A stretch of DNA of 6,302 bases, from contig JBAZCN010000175.1 in NCBI GenBank assembly GCA_041655035.1, positions 1-6,302 of the forward strand. The letters run 5' to 3'. The notes under the pieces are model-generated. The model saw only the letters and a list, made by a program, of their open reading frames with translations, searched no databases and was not told the origin of the DNA. Position 1 is the first letter of the stretch, and the number at the start of each line of letters is the position of its first letter. A program made the position numbers and the translations under genes. This DNA comes from NAT127 sp041655035 (lineage in GTDB: Bacteria; Pseudomonadota; Gammaproteobacteria; Pseudomonadales; Porticoccaceae). This document shows, one piece after another, positions 1-6,063 of this stretch.

Positions 1-101
1 CTGAAAAGGTCCGGCGCGAGTGTGAGGGGGAGGCAGCTTCGGCGCGCTGATTGCCGGCACATCGCGCTCACGACTTGCCCATGCCTGGGCCGCCTCCACG
101 T

Positions 102-794
102 CTACTTGGGTTTGGCGGGCGCATTCTTCTGATACGTGGCGCCGGTATAAGGCAGTCTAAACAGCGCTTCGATGGCTTGCAGAACCTCGTTCCAGAAGGG
201 TTCCGGCAGCGGGTAGGGCGTGTTGGGCATGTGCTCCAGATGGCGCCATTCCGACAGTGCGCCAAAGAACAGCTCCGAGGCGAAGCGCATTCTTACCATC
301 AGCACATCCTCGGGCAGGTAGGAAAAGTGCTCGGTGAGGCGCGCCACGATATCGTTGTAGGCCGGTTGCGGTACGGTGGTGCGCATGTGGGGGTGGTTGG
401 CGAGGTCGAACTGGAGCAGTTGTGAGCTGAACAGCGCATAGCTTTTCTGGGCAATCTCGTCGAAATCCTCCACCACCGGCATGTACATGGCGACCAGCAA
501 TTGTGGCACCGAGACGTAGCCGTTGCTGTCCTTGGCGGCATCGAGACGCTGCTGTCGTCCCAGGTCCAGCTGCGGCAGGCGCATGTCGTAGACCGCCTGG
601 ATCAGCCCTTCCTTGGTGCCAAAATGATGTTGTACGGCGGAGCTGTTGGCCTGTCCGGCAGCGCTGACGATCTGGCGCAGGGAGATGGCGTCGATGCCCC
701 GTTCGCCAAACAGGCGCTCGGCGGTCACCATAAGTTTGAGGGCGCCCTTTGCGGGCAAGGCTCTGGTTTTTTTTGTATTTTTTTGTTTTGTCAT
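102..794 (-). CDS. TetR/AcrR-family transcriptional regulator
   Basis: Predicted 230-residue DNA-binding repressor. Residues about 17-65 form a typical TetR N-terminal domain: a first helix with AERLFGERG, then a helix-turn-helix from ISLRQIV through AGQANSSAVQHHFGTKEGLI, ending in the family's usual [YH]xHF-x-x-K-x-x-L pattern. The remaining ~160 residues are the variable ligand-binding and dimerisation domain, so the inducer cannot be read from sequence. I chose the ATG at 794; a TTG at 842 would add 16 residues (MLRHRPKRDFQDATHA) that do not look like TetR sequence. No good ribosome site lies before either start (an AGGA sits 13 bases before the ATG). The N-terminus is Lys-rich and encoded by long A-runs. 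Transcribed away from the kinase and SDR genes, which it plausibly represses (inference from divergent placement). Family call is firm; target and ligand are unknown. Confidence 0.9.
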   Translation of the reverse strand: MTKQKNTKKTRALPAKGALKLMVTAERLFGERGIDAISLRQIVSAAGQANSSAVQHHFGTKEGLIQAVYDMRLPQLDLGRQQRLDAAKDSNGYVSVPQLLVAMYMPVVEDFDEIAQKSYALFSSQLLQFDLANHPHMRTTVPQPAYNDIVARLTEHFSYLPEDVLMVRMRFASELFFGALSEWRHLEHMPNTPYPLPEPFWNEVLQAIEALFRLPYTGATYQKNAPAKPK

Positions 795-926
795 AGCGTG
801 TGTCGCATCCTGGAAGTCTCTCTTGGGGCGGTGTCGGAGCAAGTTTCCCTGTCCGCCGGTGAAGAATCAAGCCCGGGGGCACCGGGCGGACGGTGCCGGC
901 AGGGCTCTGAAGGGGAATCGCCAGGG

Positions 927-954
927 TAATGATTAATTCGCCTGTAACGTTTAC
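927..954. promoter_or_regulatory. Candidate operator: two small AT-rich palindromes
   Basis: TAATGATTA (927-935) is a perfect palindrome around a central G. Nine bases on, GTAACGTTTAC (944-954) is near-palindromic around AACGTT. They stand out as AT-rich in a GC-rich setting, 130-160 bases upstream of the TetR start. TetR proteins bind palindromes of about 15-20 bp, so this is a possible autoregulatory site, but the arms are short and the assignment is inference. Confidence 0.25.
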
Positions 955-968
955 GTCCGCCGGTTGTT

Positions 969-989
969 GCCGGGCGGTGGTAGCCCGGC
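969..989. repeat. GC-rich inverted repeat (hairpin)
   Basis: GCCGGGC (969-975) and GCCCGGC (983-989) are perfect 7-base arms with a 7-base loop, extendable by one T-G wobble pair. No T-run follows on either strand, so it is not a standard intrinsic terminator. It may be an RNA structure or a protein-binding inverted repeat. Confidence 0.4.
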
Positions 990-1070
990 GCTCAGCCGCG
1001 GCGGGGTCTGGGGGACAAGGAAAGGTGATGCATTGTCAGCAAGCGCCCTGCTTGGGGCGGATGCAGGTTT

Positions 1071-1094
1071 TCCGGTGCGGGATCCGGTGCGGGA
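1071..1094. repeat. Perfect tandem 12-base duplication
   Basis: TCCGGTGCGGGA occurs twice head to tail (1071-1082 and 1083-1094) with no mismatch. The core GGTGCGGGA appears a third time in the same orientation at 1258-1266, close to the kinase start. These could be repeated protein-binding sites or a slippage duplication. The resemblance to part of a cobalamin riboswitch is superficial. Confidence 0.75.
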
Positions 1095-1161
1095 GAAGGA
1101 GGCGGGCGACAAGGCTGCCGACAGGGGCCATCATGGGGGTAAAACGCCTATTTTAATTCGA

Positions 1162-1190
1162 TTGACTTATAATAATGCTGATTTTACTCT
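1162..1190 (+). promoter_or_regulatory. Possible promoter for the kinase gene
   Basis: TTGACT (1162-1167, five of six bases of the sigma70 -35 consensus) is followed after 17 bases by TACTCT (1185-1190, a weak -10). An overlapping TATAAT (1168-1173) is a perfect -10 sequence but lacks a -35 at the right distance. The elements sit in an AT-rich island (1141-1195). Transcription from here would give the kinase mRNA a leader of roughly 120 bases. Confidence 0.3.
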
Positions 1191-1314
1191 TGTCACGGCT
1201 TCGCCGCCCACCCGGGCGGGGGGAAACCGGGCGAATCCACGGCTCATTGTCAGGCGTGGTGCGGGAAATCCGTTTGCCTTTGAATATATAACATCTGTTT
1301 TGTGGAGAAACATC

Positions 1315-2436
1315 ATGGTAGTGCAAGTCAAAGTACCTCCAGTCGTGCCCCGTCCCTATCCCGCGCGCACCGGAAAACTCCCCTGGAGCAAGGATGAAGT
1401 CACCCCCCAGTGGCTCACCAGCGTCTTCCAGAACCGTTATCCGGGGGTGGTGGTGGAGAGCATGGAGGAACTGCAGTTCATCGACAGCCATACCTCGAAG
1501 CTGCGCATGAAACTGCAATTCAACCAGGCGGGCCGGGAGGCCGGCCTGCCCGATCAGGTATGCCTCAAGTCGAATTTTTCCGGGCTGTTCGATAACGTCG
1601 ATATCTGCCAGCTCGAGGCCCAGTTCTACCACTTCCTGGGCGACAAAATGACGGTGCCGGTACCCAAGTGCTACTACGCCGACTGGGATGACGACGGCAA
1701 GGGGCATGGCGTGGTGATCCTCGAGGATCTGACGCTGCGCGGTGGCAAGTTCGGTTTCAGCATGGACGATGTGGGCGTGGACGGCGTCGCCAAGGCCCTC
1801 GAAGGCATGGCGCAGATGCACGGTGACCTGTGGAACAGCCCGCTGCTGGACCAGCCCTGGTTGCCAGTATCGATGGCTACCCCCATCGACAATGATCAGA
1901 TTCGCATCATGCAGGAGTGGATCGACAAGAATCTGGTCAAGCCGGAATTCCAGGAAGTCCTGCCCCAGCATTTTCTCGACGACCCGGGCAAGTTGCAGCG
2001 CGCCTTCGATGCCCTGGCGGAGTGGGAGAACAGTCGCAATCATCCCTATTGCATCAACCTCGGCGACTGCCACCAGGGCAACACCTACCATCTGCCCGAC
2101 GGCCGGCGCATGTGGCTCGACTGGCAACTGGTGCGCAAGGGGCGCCCCTGGCGCGATTTCACCTACTTCACCGTCGGCGCCCTGACGATCGAGGAGCGCC
2201 GTGCCTCCGAGCGCGATCTGATCAAGCATTATCGGGAGAACCTGGTGGCCACCGGAGCGCAGGGCGTGCCGGATGTCGACGAGATTTTCGAACAGTACCG
2301 CCGCTGGGTGTTGTACGGTATGCAAGCCTGGGTGGCCAATATGGACCACTGGGGGCAATTGGGGCTGCCGATGAACCAGCGCTTCTTCACCGCCGGTGAG
2401 GATCTGGGTACCTGGACGGCACTGTTAGGCTCCTGA
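1315..2436 (+). CDS. Phosphotransferase-family (kinase-fold) protein, ecdysteroid-kinase/APH-like
   Basis: Predicted 373-residue cytoplasmic small-molecule phosphotransferase of the protein-kinase-like fold shared by aminoglycoside phosphotransferases and CHK/ecdysteroid-kinase-like proteins. In order: a candidate ATP-binding Lys85 in VCLKSNF; a helix with Glu101 (LEAQFYHF); a hinge-like VVILEDL at 133-139; MAQMHGDLW at 165-173; the catalytic loop LGDCHQGN at 249-256 with Asp251 as likely base and Asn256 as metal ligand; and LDWQ at 268-271, where Asp269 corresponds to the Asp of kinase DFG. GRPWRDFTYF follows, as is typical of this group. The loop has Leu where the family usually has His (HGD). 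The ATG at 1315 is chosen for its ribosome site GGAG seven bases upstream; the frame is open further up but unconvincing. The substrate is unknown; a hydroxylated lipid or alcohol is only a guess prompted by the SDR neighbour. No signal peptide or membrane segment is seen. Confidence 0.85.
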   Translation: MVVQVKVPPVVPRPYPARTGKLPWSKDEVTPQWLTSVFQNRYPGVVVESMEELQFIDSHTSKLRMKLQFNQAGREAGLPDQVCLKSNFSGLFDNVDICQLEAQFYHFLGDKMTVPVPKCYYADWDDDGKGHGVVILEDLTLRGGKFGFSMDDVGVDGVAKALEGMAQMHGDLWNSPLLDQPWLPVSMATPIDNDQIRIMQEWIDKNLVKPEFQEVLPQHFLDDPGKLQRAFDALAEWENSRNHPYCINLGDCHQGNTYHLPDGRRMWLDWQLVRKGRPWRDFTYFTVGALTIEERRASERDLIKHYRENLVATGAQGVPDVDEIFEQYRRWVLYGMQAWVANMDHWGQLGLPMNQRFFTAGEDLGTWTALLGS

Positions 2437-2480
2437 TCAAACGAAAGCGTTTGCCTGCCCTCCGTACCCGGGCGACACTG

Positions 2481-2531
2481 TAAAGCCCCCCACACGCCCA
2501 GGCGCCAGCCGCAGCGGAGTGGGGGGCTTTA
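2481..2531 (+). terminator. Strong hairpin after the kinase gene, terminator or attenuator
   Basis: TAAAGCCCCCCAC (2481-2493) pairs perfectly over 13 bp with GTGGGGGGCTTTA (2519-2531), with a 25-base loop. The 3' arm runs into CTTTATT, a short T-rich tail typical of a moderate intrinsic terminator. It starts 44 bases after the kinase stop and ends 30 bases before the SDR start, leaving little room for a separate SDR promoter. Read-through or control by attenuation is therefore possible. Confidence 0.65.
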
Positions 2532-2561
2532 TTCGTCATAACTTCCATGAAGAGTGAACCC

Positions 2562-3374
2562 ATGAGCGAAAAAAAACTTGAAGGCCGTGTGGCCATCGTC
2601 AGCGGCTCCGGTGCCAATATCGGCGAAGCCTGCGCCCGCGCCCTGGCTGCGGCCGGGGCCAAGGTGGTGCTGGCGGACATCAATATCGATGGCGCAACCA
2701 AGGTCGCGCAGGACATCTGCAATGGCGGTGGCGAGGCCTTTGCCTACCCGCTCGATCTGGTGGACGAGGACAATATCCGCGGCCTCGCTGCGGCGGTGCT
2801 GGAGCGCTACGGCCGCATCGACATCCTCCATAACAACGCCGCCGATACCCGCATCAGCCAGATGGCCGCCGACGGCCCCATCCTGGAACTGGCGGCCGAG
2901 GTATGGGACCGCGCCTACACGGTCAACGCCCGCGGCACCATGCTGATGATCAAGCATATTGTCCCGGCGATGATTCAGGGCGGCGGTGGCTCGATCATCA
3001 ACACCAGTTCGGGAACCTCCATCCTCGGCGATGTGTTCAATCCAGCCTATTCATCCTCCAAGGCGGCGGTGAACAGTCTTACCCGCAACGTGGCCGCCCA
3101 GTTCGGCAAGCAGAACATTCGCTGCAACGCCATTCTGCCAGGGATGATCGTCACTCCCCTGGCCAAGGAGATGCTGGCCGAGGCGCAGTTGCAGATGCTC
3201 GAACGGCATACGCTGCTGCCGCGTCTCGGACGCCCCGATGATATTGCCGGGGCGGTGGTGTTTCTCGCCTCCGATGATGCCAGTTTCGTCACCGGCCAGA
3301 TATTTTCTGTCGACGGTGGCATCACCACCCACCAGCCCTTCGTGGGTGAGGTGCTGGAGCAGATGGGCAGCTGA
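2562..3374 (+). CDS. Short-chain dehydrogenase/reductase (SDR), NAD-preferring
   Basis: Predicted 270-residue cytosolic NAD(P)-dependent oxidoreductase of the classical SDR family, interconverting an alcohol and a ketone on an unidentified substrate. Seen: a cofactor-binding glycine motif SGSGANIG at 14-21 (usual TGxxxGIG, with Ser first); Asp39 at the end of the second strand (VVLAD), which favours NAD over NADP; Asp65; HNNAA at 90-94 (the NNAG motif); and the catalytic tetrad Asn122, Ser150, Tyr163, Lys167 (YSSSK). PGMIVTP at 193-199 and FSVDGG near the end are also typical. Length fits the family. I prefer the ATG at 2562 (MSEKKLEGR), which has AAGAG seven bases upstream; an ATG at 2547 would add five residues without a ribosome site. 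It lies downstream of the kinase on the same strand, beyond a hairpin, and may be co-transcribed with it. Confidence 0.92.
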   Translation: MSEKKLEGRVAIVSGSGANIGEACARALAAAGAKVVLADINIDGATKVAQDICNGGGEAFAYPLDLVDEDNIRGLAAAVLERYGRIDILHNNAADTRISQMAADGPILELAAEVWDRAYTVNARGTMLMIKHIVPAMIQGGGGSIINTSSGTSILGDVFNPAYSSSKAAVNSLTRNVAAQFGKQNIRCNAILPGMIVTPLAKEMLAEAQLQMLERHTLLPRLGRPDDIAGAVVFLASDDASFVTGQIFSVDGGITTHQPFVGEVLEQMGS

Positions 3375-3382
3375 AAAACGAA

Positions 3383-3406
3383 AAGGCCCGCCGGGTGGCG
3401 GGCCTT
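3383..3406 (-). terminator. Intrinsic terminator between SDR and bamE, best for bamE
   Basis: AAGGCCCGCC (3383-3392) and GGCGGGCCTT (3397-3406) form a perfect 10-bp stem with a GGGT loop. Read on the minus strand the stem is followed by TTTTCGTTTTT, a good T-tract, so it should end the bamE transcript. On the plus strand the T-tract is only TT, making it a weaker terminator for the SDR gene, which stops 8 bases before the stem. Confidence 0.8.
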
Positions 3407-3429
3407 GGCGGGACGGACGAAGGCGGAGT

Positions 3430-3852
3430 TCAGCCGGCGCCAGCTCCGTCCCCATCCCCATCCCCATCCCCTTCGCGGGACGTCTGCCCGGCATCGGAGG
3501 CCTTCCCTGATGGCACTGCTCCGGACGGCATATAGTCGCCGCGGATGCTGCTGAGCTTGCCGTCGGAGAAATGGATGGTCATCTGTTCGCGCTTGAGTTC
3601 TCCGTCGGACTTCTTGATGCTGTAGTAGTAGTCCCAGCGATTCTGATGAAAGCTGTCGGCCACCAGCGGCGTGCCCATGATGTAGCGCACCTGGGACTTG
3701 GTCATGCCCGGGCGCAACTGGTCGATCATCTCCTGGGTGATGATATTGCCCTGTTGTACTTCCACCCGGTGAATGCCGGGAAATTGGAAATAGCCGCAGC
3801 CGGACGTCAGCGTCATGGCGAGCAACAGTGCGGCCGCAAGTCGTGAAGGCAT
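3430..3852 (-). CDS. bamE: Outer membrane protein assembly factor BamE (OmlA/SmpA lipoprotein)
   Basis: BamE is a small lipoprotein of the BAM complex, which folds beta-barrel proteins into the outer membrane. The 140-residue product has a lipoprotein signal peptide (Arg4, a hydrophobic stretch, then LTSGC with lipidated Cys19, laid out like LTAGC of E. coli BamE). The conserved domain follows: FPGIHRVEVQQGN at 24-36, LRPGMTKSQV at 46-55, MGTPLVADSF at 59-68, then WDYYY and the closing strands to about residue 107. Beyond this the protein is longer than the ~113-residue E. coli form: a Ser/Gly-rich linker leads to a Gly-Asp and Gly-Ala repeat ending (128-140) encoded by a DNA hexamer repeat. 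The ATG at 3852 is the only sensible start; its ribosome site is weak. Divergent from fur, as in Pseudomonas (omlA-fur). Confidence 0.95.
   Translation of the reverse strand: MPSRLAAALLLAMTLTSGCGYFQFPGIHRVEVQQGNIITQEMIDQLRPGMTKSQVRYIMGTPLVADSFHQNRWDYYYSIKKSDGELKREQMTIHFSDGKLSSIRGDYMPSGAVPSGKASDAGQTSREGDGDGDGDGAGAG
3450..3471. repeat. Hexamer tandem repeat (CCCCAT) in the bamE 3' end
   Basis: Three perfect CCCCAT units (3450-3455, 3456-3461, 3462-3467) plus a partial fourth CCCC (3468-3471). On the bamE strand each unit encodes Gly-Asp, producing the repeated Gly-Asp tail. Because units are six bases, copy-number change would lengthen or shorten the tail without shifting the frame. Confidence 0.9.
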
Positions 3853-3860
3853 TATGGGGT

Positions 3861-3902
3861 TCCAGTATCCAGTACGAAGGTGGATAATACCCCCTCACTG
3901 GA
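3861..3902. promoter_or_regulatory. bamE-fur divergent promoter region with TCCAGT repeats
   Basis: The 73-base gap has one AT-rich core. On the plus strand GATAAT (3883-3888) is a five-of-six -10 for fur, though its -35 is poor (TTCCAG, 3860-3865). On the minus strand TATTAT (3889-3884) could be the bamE -10, with TTCTCT as a weak -35. The two would overlap back to back. TCCAGTA occurs twice in tandem (3861-3867 and 3868-3874) and its core occurs inverted as ACTGGA (3897-3902), suggesting binding sites around the promoters. I see only one GATAAT hexamer, not a full Fur box. Confidence 0.35.
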
Positions 3903-3925
3903 TCAGAGAGAAGGGGCGTAGAACA

Positions 3926-4348
3926 ATGGCTGGTGAAAATCATGAGTTGCGCAAAGTCGGCCTCAAGGTGACCCTTCCGCGGGTCAAAATATTGCAGATA
4001 CTCGAAAAAAACGAACAGCGTCACCTCACCGCCGAGGACGTCTACCGCACCTTGCTGGAAGCGGGTGAAGATGTCGGCATTGCCACGGTATACCGGGTGC
4101 TGACTCAATTCGAGTCGGCGGGATTGGTGATGAGGCACAATTTTGACAGCAGTGGCCCGGCGGTATACGAGATCGACCACGGCGACCACCACGATCACAT
4201 GGTCTGCACCGAAACCGGTGATGTGATCGAATTCCACGATGAACAGATCGAACGACTGCAGCAAGAGGTCGCTAGCGAGAAAGGGTACGAGATAGTGGGG
4301 CACAGCCTGGTGCTGTACGTCAAACCTCTCAAGTCGACCAAAATCTGA
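3926..4348 (+). CDS. fur: Ferric uptake regulator Fur
   Basis: Fur is the iron-responsive global repressor: with Fe(II) bound, the dimer binds Fur boxes and represses iron acquisition genes. The 140-residue product begins with the winged-helix domain, with LKVTLPRVKIL at 13-23 and the recognition helix region GIATVYRVLTQFE at 51-63, followed by the dimerisation domain. By alignment with E. coli Fur, the metal ligands are present: His33, Glu82, His89, His91 in one site and His88, Asp90, Glu109, His126 in the other. Cys94 is present but the second Cys of the E. coli CxxC pair is Thr97, as in P. aeruginosa Fur. The Cys-rich C-terminal tail of E. coli Fur is also absent. The ATG at 3926 has AAGGGG nine bases upstream; an upstream ATG at 3815 in the same frame lies inside bamE and adds unrelated sequence. 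Divergent from bamE and convergent with recN. Confidence 0.97.
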   Translation: MAGENHELRKVGLKVTLPRVKILQILEKNEQRHLTAEDVYRTLLEAGEDVGIATVYRVLTQFESAGLVMRHNFDSSGPAVYEIDHGDHHDHMVCTETGDVIEFHDEQIERLQQEVASEKGYEIVGHSLVLYVKPLKSTKI

Positions 4349-4365
4349 CCGGCCGTTCAGGCCGG
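4349..4365. terminator. Small hairpin at the fur-recN junction
   Basis: CCGGCC (4349-4354) and GGCCGG (4360-4365) form a perfect 6-bp stem with a 5-base loop. It begins immediately after the fur stop, and the recN stop codon (4357-4359) lies in the loop. No T-tract follows on either strand, so it is a weak candidate for a shared terminator of the two converging genes. Confidence 0.35.
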
Positions 4366-6027
4366 CGCCGACAGCTGAAGCATTTCCTCGGCATGGGCCA
4401 GTGTTTGCGCGGTTATCCTGGCTCCGCCCAGCATGCGCGCGATTTCGGTGACCCGGTCGGCGGCCGAGAGTTGTTCCAGTCGGCTTTCCACGCCGCCGCC
4501 ATTACCCCGCTTGCTGGCTAGCAGCTGTTGGTGGGCGCAGCTCGCCACCTGAGGCAAGTGGGTCACGCAGATGACTTGCCCCGTGCCGCCCAACTGCCGT
4601 AGCAGCCTGCCCACGACTTCCGCCACGGCGCCACCGATCCCCACGTCCACTTCGTCGAACACCAGGGTGGGAATATCGGTGTGCCGCGCCGCCACCACCT
4701 GGATGGCGAGGCTGATGCGGGACAGTTCGCCGCCAGAGGCGATGCGGGGTAGCGGGCGATGGGGCTGGCCCGGATTGGTGCTGACCAGCAGCTCCACCGA
4801 TTCGCGGCCGTAGGGGCCGTGGTCGTCGAGAGGGTTCAGTTCCACTATCAGGCTGGCGCTGCCCATGGCGAGGCTCGCCAGCTGCTCGTTGACCGCGGCG
4901 GCAAAGCGTTCGGCGGCTTTGCGGCGCAGGGTGCCGAGCCGGCGTTCGGCGGTTTCCAGTTGTTGTTCCAATGCGGTCGCCTGCTGGCGAAGGCTGGCGG
5001 TGCCGCCCTGACCGCCGCCCAGGCTGTCGAGCTCGTGGCGAAGTGCTTGGTGAAGAGCGACCAGAGCCTGCGGCTGGACCCGGTGCTTGCGGGCGATCTG
5101 ATAGGCGAGGCTCAGCCGCTCCTCGATCTCGGCGAGCCGTTCCGGACTGATCTCGAAACTGTCGACATGGTGCTGGATTTCCCGCGCCGCTTCGTCCATT
5201 TGAATCAGGGCGGAGTCCACCAGGGTCGCCGCTTCCTCCAGGTGGCGGGTTTTCTCCGGCATGGTTTCGAGCAGCTGGCGCACCTGGCCGAGCAGGTTGA
5301 GCGCATTGCCGTGTTCGCTGTCGCGGCACAGGCTCAAGGCGGCGTGGCTATCGCGCAGGATCTGCTCGGCGTTGGCCAGCAGATGCTGTTCCTTTTCCAG
5401 TGCTTCAAGCTCGCCGTCCATCAGGGCGAGGTTGTCCAGTTCGTCCACCTGGAACTGGATCAGGACGCGGCGCGCCTCGATCTCCTCCGCGTGGTTTTCG
5501 AGTTCATCCAGCTGCCGCCGGACCTGGCGCCACTCGTGGTAGCGGCGGGTGACGTCATTTGCCTGTTTGGCGCCGTCGGCGAACAGGTCGAGAAGCCGTC
5601 GGTGGGTGTCGCGCTTGAGCAGGGACTGATGCTCGTGCTGGCTGTGGATATCGATCATCAGTTCCCCCAGTTGCTGGAGTTGCTGCATGGTCGCGGGCTG
5701 GCCGTTGATAAAGCCGCGGGAGCGGCCCTCCATCGACAGGGTGCGGCGGAGCAGGCATTCGTCGCCATCGCCCAGGTCATTGTCGCTGAGCCACTGGATG
5801 GCGAGCGGATTGTTGGCGACAAGAAATGTGGCGGTGACCTCGGCGCGCTCGGCGCCGGCGCGGATGCGGTCGGTATCCCCCCTGTCGCCGAGGGCCATGC
5901 CCAGGGCCCCCAGCACCAGGGATTTGCCGGCGCCCGTTTCACCGGTGATCGCCGTCATGCCCGGGCTGAGTTCGATGTCCAGGTGTTCGACCAGGGTGAA
6001 GTTCTTGATGGTCAGGGATGTCAGCAC
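4357..6027 (-). CDS. recN: DNA repair ATPase RecN
   Basis: RecN is an SMC-like ATPase acting early in RecA-dependent repair of DNA double-strand breaks. The 556-residue product matches the family length (E. coli 553). Seen: Walker A GETGAGKS at 29-36; CLLRR and GRSRGFINGQ in the N-terminal lobe; IDIHSQHEHQSLL near 130; a long charged, Leu-rich middle forming the coiled coil; then TTNPGQP-like STNPGQP, the ABC signature SGGELSR from 431, Walker B TLVFDE with Asp458-Glu459, and CVTHLPQVA with His490. I prefer the GTG at 6027, giving MLTSLTIKNF, which aligns with the E. coli start MLAQLTISNF. A GTG at 6042 would add five residues; neither has a strong ribosome site (a GGA lies 10 bases before 6027). 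Its own promoter is upstream; no canonical LexA site is visible. All catalytic motifs are intact. Confidence 0.96.
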   Translation of the reverse strand: MLTSLTIKNFTLVEHLDIELSPGMTAITGETGAGKSLVLGALGMALGDRGDTDRIRAGAERAEVTATFLVANNPLAIQWLSDNDLGDGDECLLRRTLSMEGRSRGFINGQPATMQQLQQLGELMIDIHSQHEHQSLLKRDTHRRLLDLFADGAKQANDVTRRYHEWRQVRRQLDELENHAEEIEARRVLIQFQVDELDNLALMDGELEALEKEQHLLANAEQILRDSHAALSLCRDSEHGNALNLLGQVRQLLETMPEKTRHLEEAATLVDSALIQMDEAAREIQHHVDSFEISPERLAEIEERLSLAYQIARKHRVQPQALVALHQALRHELDSLGGGQGGTASLRQQATALEQQLETAERRLGTLRRKAAERFAAAVNEQLASLAMGSASLIVELNPLDDHGPYGRESVELLVSTNPGQPHRPLPRIASGGELSRISLAIQVVAARHTDIPTLVFDEVDVGIGGAVAEVVGRLLRQLGGTGQVICVTHLPQVASCAHQQLLASKRGNGGGVESRLEQLSAADRVTEIARMLGGARITAQTLAHAEEMLQLSAPA

Positions 6028-6063
6028 GGCCGAGGTATCCACGCTATAAGGGGGTTATTGTCG

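Larger units (their letters stand above)
795..1314. other. 520-base gene-free divergent regulatory region
   Basis: This stretch separates the TetR gene from the kinase gene. The kinase frame stays open upstream to about 964, but that translation is low-complexity, shows no family resemblance, and the well-placed ribosome site is at 1304-1307. The region holds two small AT-rich palindromes (927-935 and 944-954), a GC hairpin (969-989), a perfect tandem 12-base repeat (1071-1094) with a third core copy at 1258-1266, an AT-rich island (1141-1195), and a short GC stem at 1204-1219 (CCGCCC/GGGCGG, loop ACCC). I see no tRNA and no recognisable riboswitch. It most likely contains both promoters and the repressor's operators. 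Confidence 0.6.

Noticed and set aside
3..50. Open frame on the plus strand reading EKVRRECEGEAASAR then stop, possibly the end of a gene entering from the left
   Set aside because: Only 15 codons are visible and no family can be recognised; it could be chance in GC-rich DNA. Nothing else supportable is seen in bases 1-101.
157..882. 241-codon minus-strand frame overlapping the TetR gene
   Set aside because: Pro/Arg/His-rich shadow frame; the TetR frame carries a clear helix-turn-helix.
925..937. Fur box-like AATGATTAAT sequence upstream of the TetR gene
   Set aside because: Matches only part of the 19-base consensus and fits a small palindrome equally well.
1021..1140. Cobalamin riboswitch upstream of the kinase
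   Set aside because: TCCGGTGCGGGATCCGG resembles part of one, but the conserved GCCACTGT-type segment is missing and the neighbours have no cobalamin link.
964..1314. 117-residue upstream extension of the kinase reading frame
   Set aside because: Low-complexity translation without family resemblance, and a good ribosome site favours the ATG at 1315.
1153..2358. 401-codon open frame antisense to the kinase gene
   Set aside because: A mirror of the GC-rich kinase codons; no recognisable domain.
3883..3888. Fur box in the fur promoter
   Set aside because: Only one GATAAT hexamer is present; a Fur box needs about three in array.
3047..4303. 418-codon minus-strand open frame across SDR, bamE and fur
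   Set aside because: Overlaps three well-identified genes in other frames and shows no domain.
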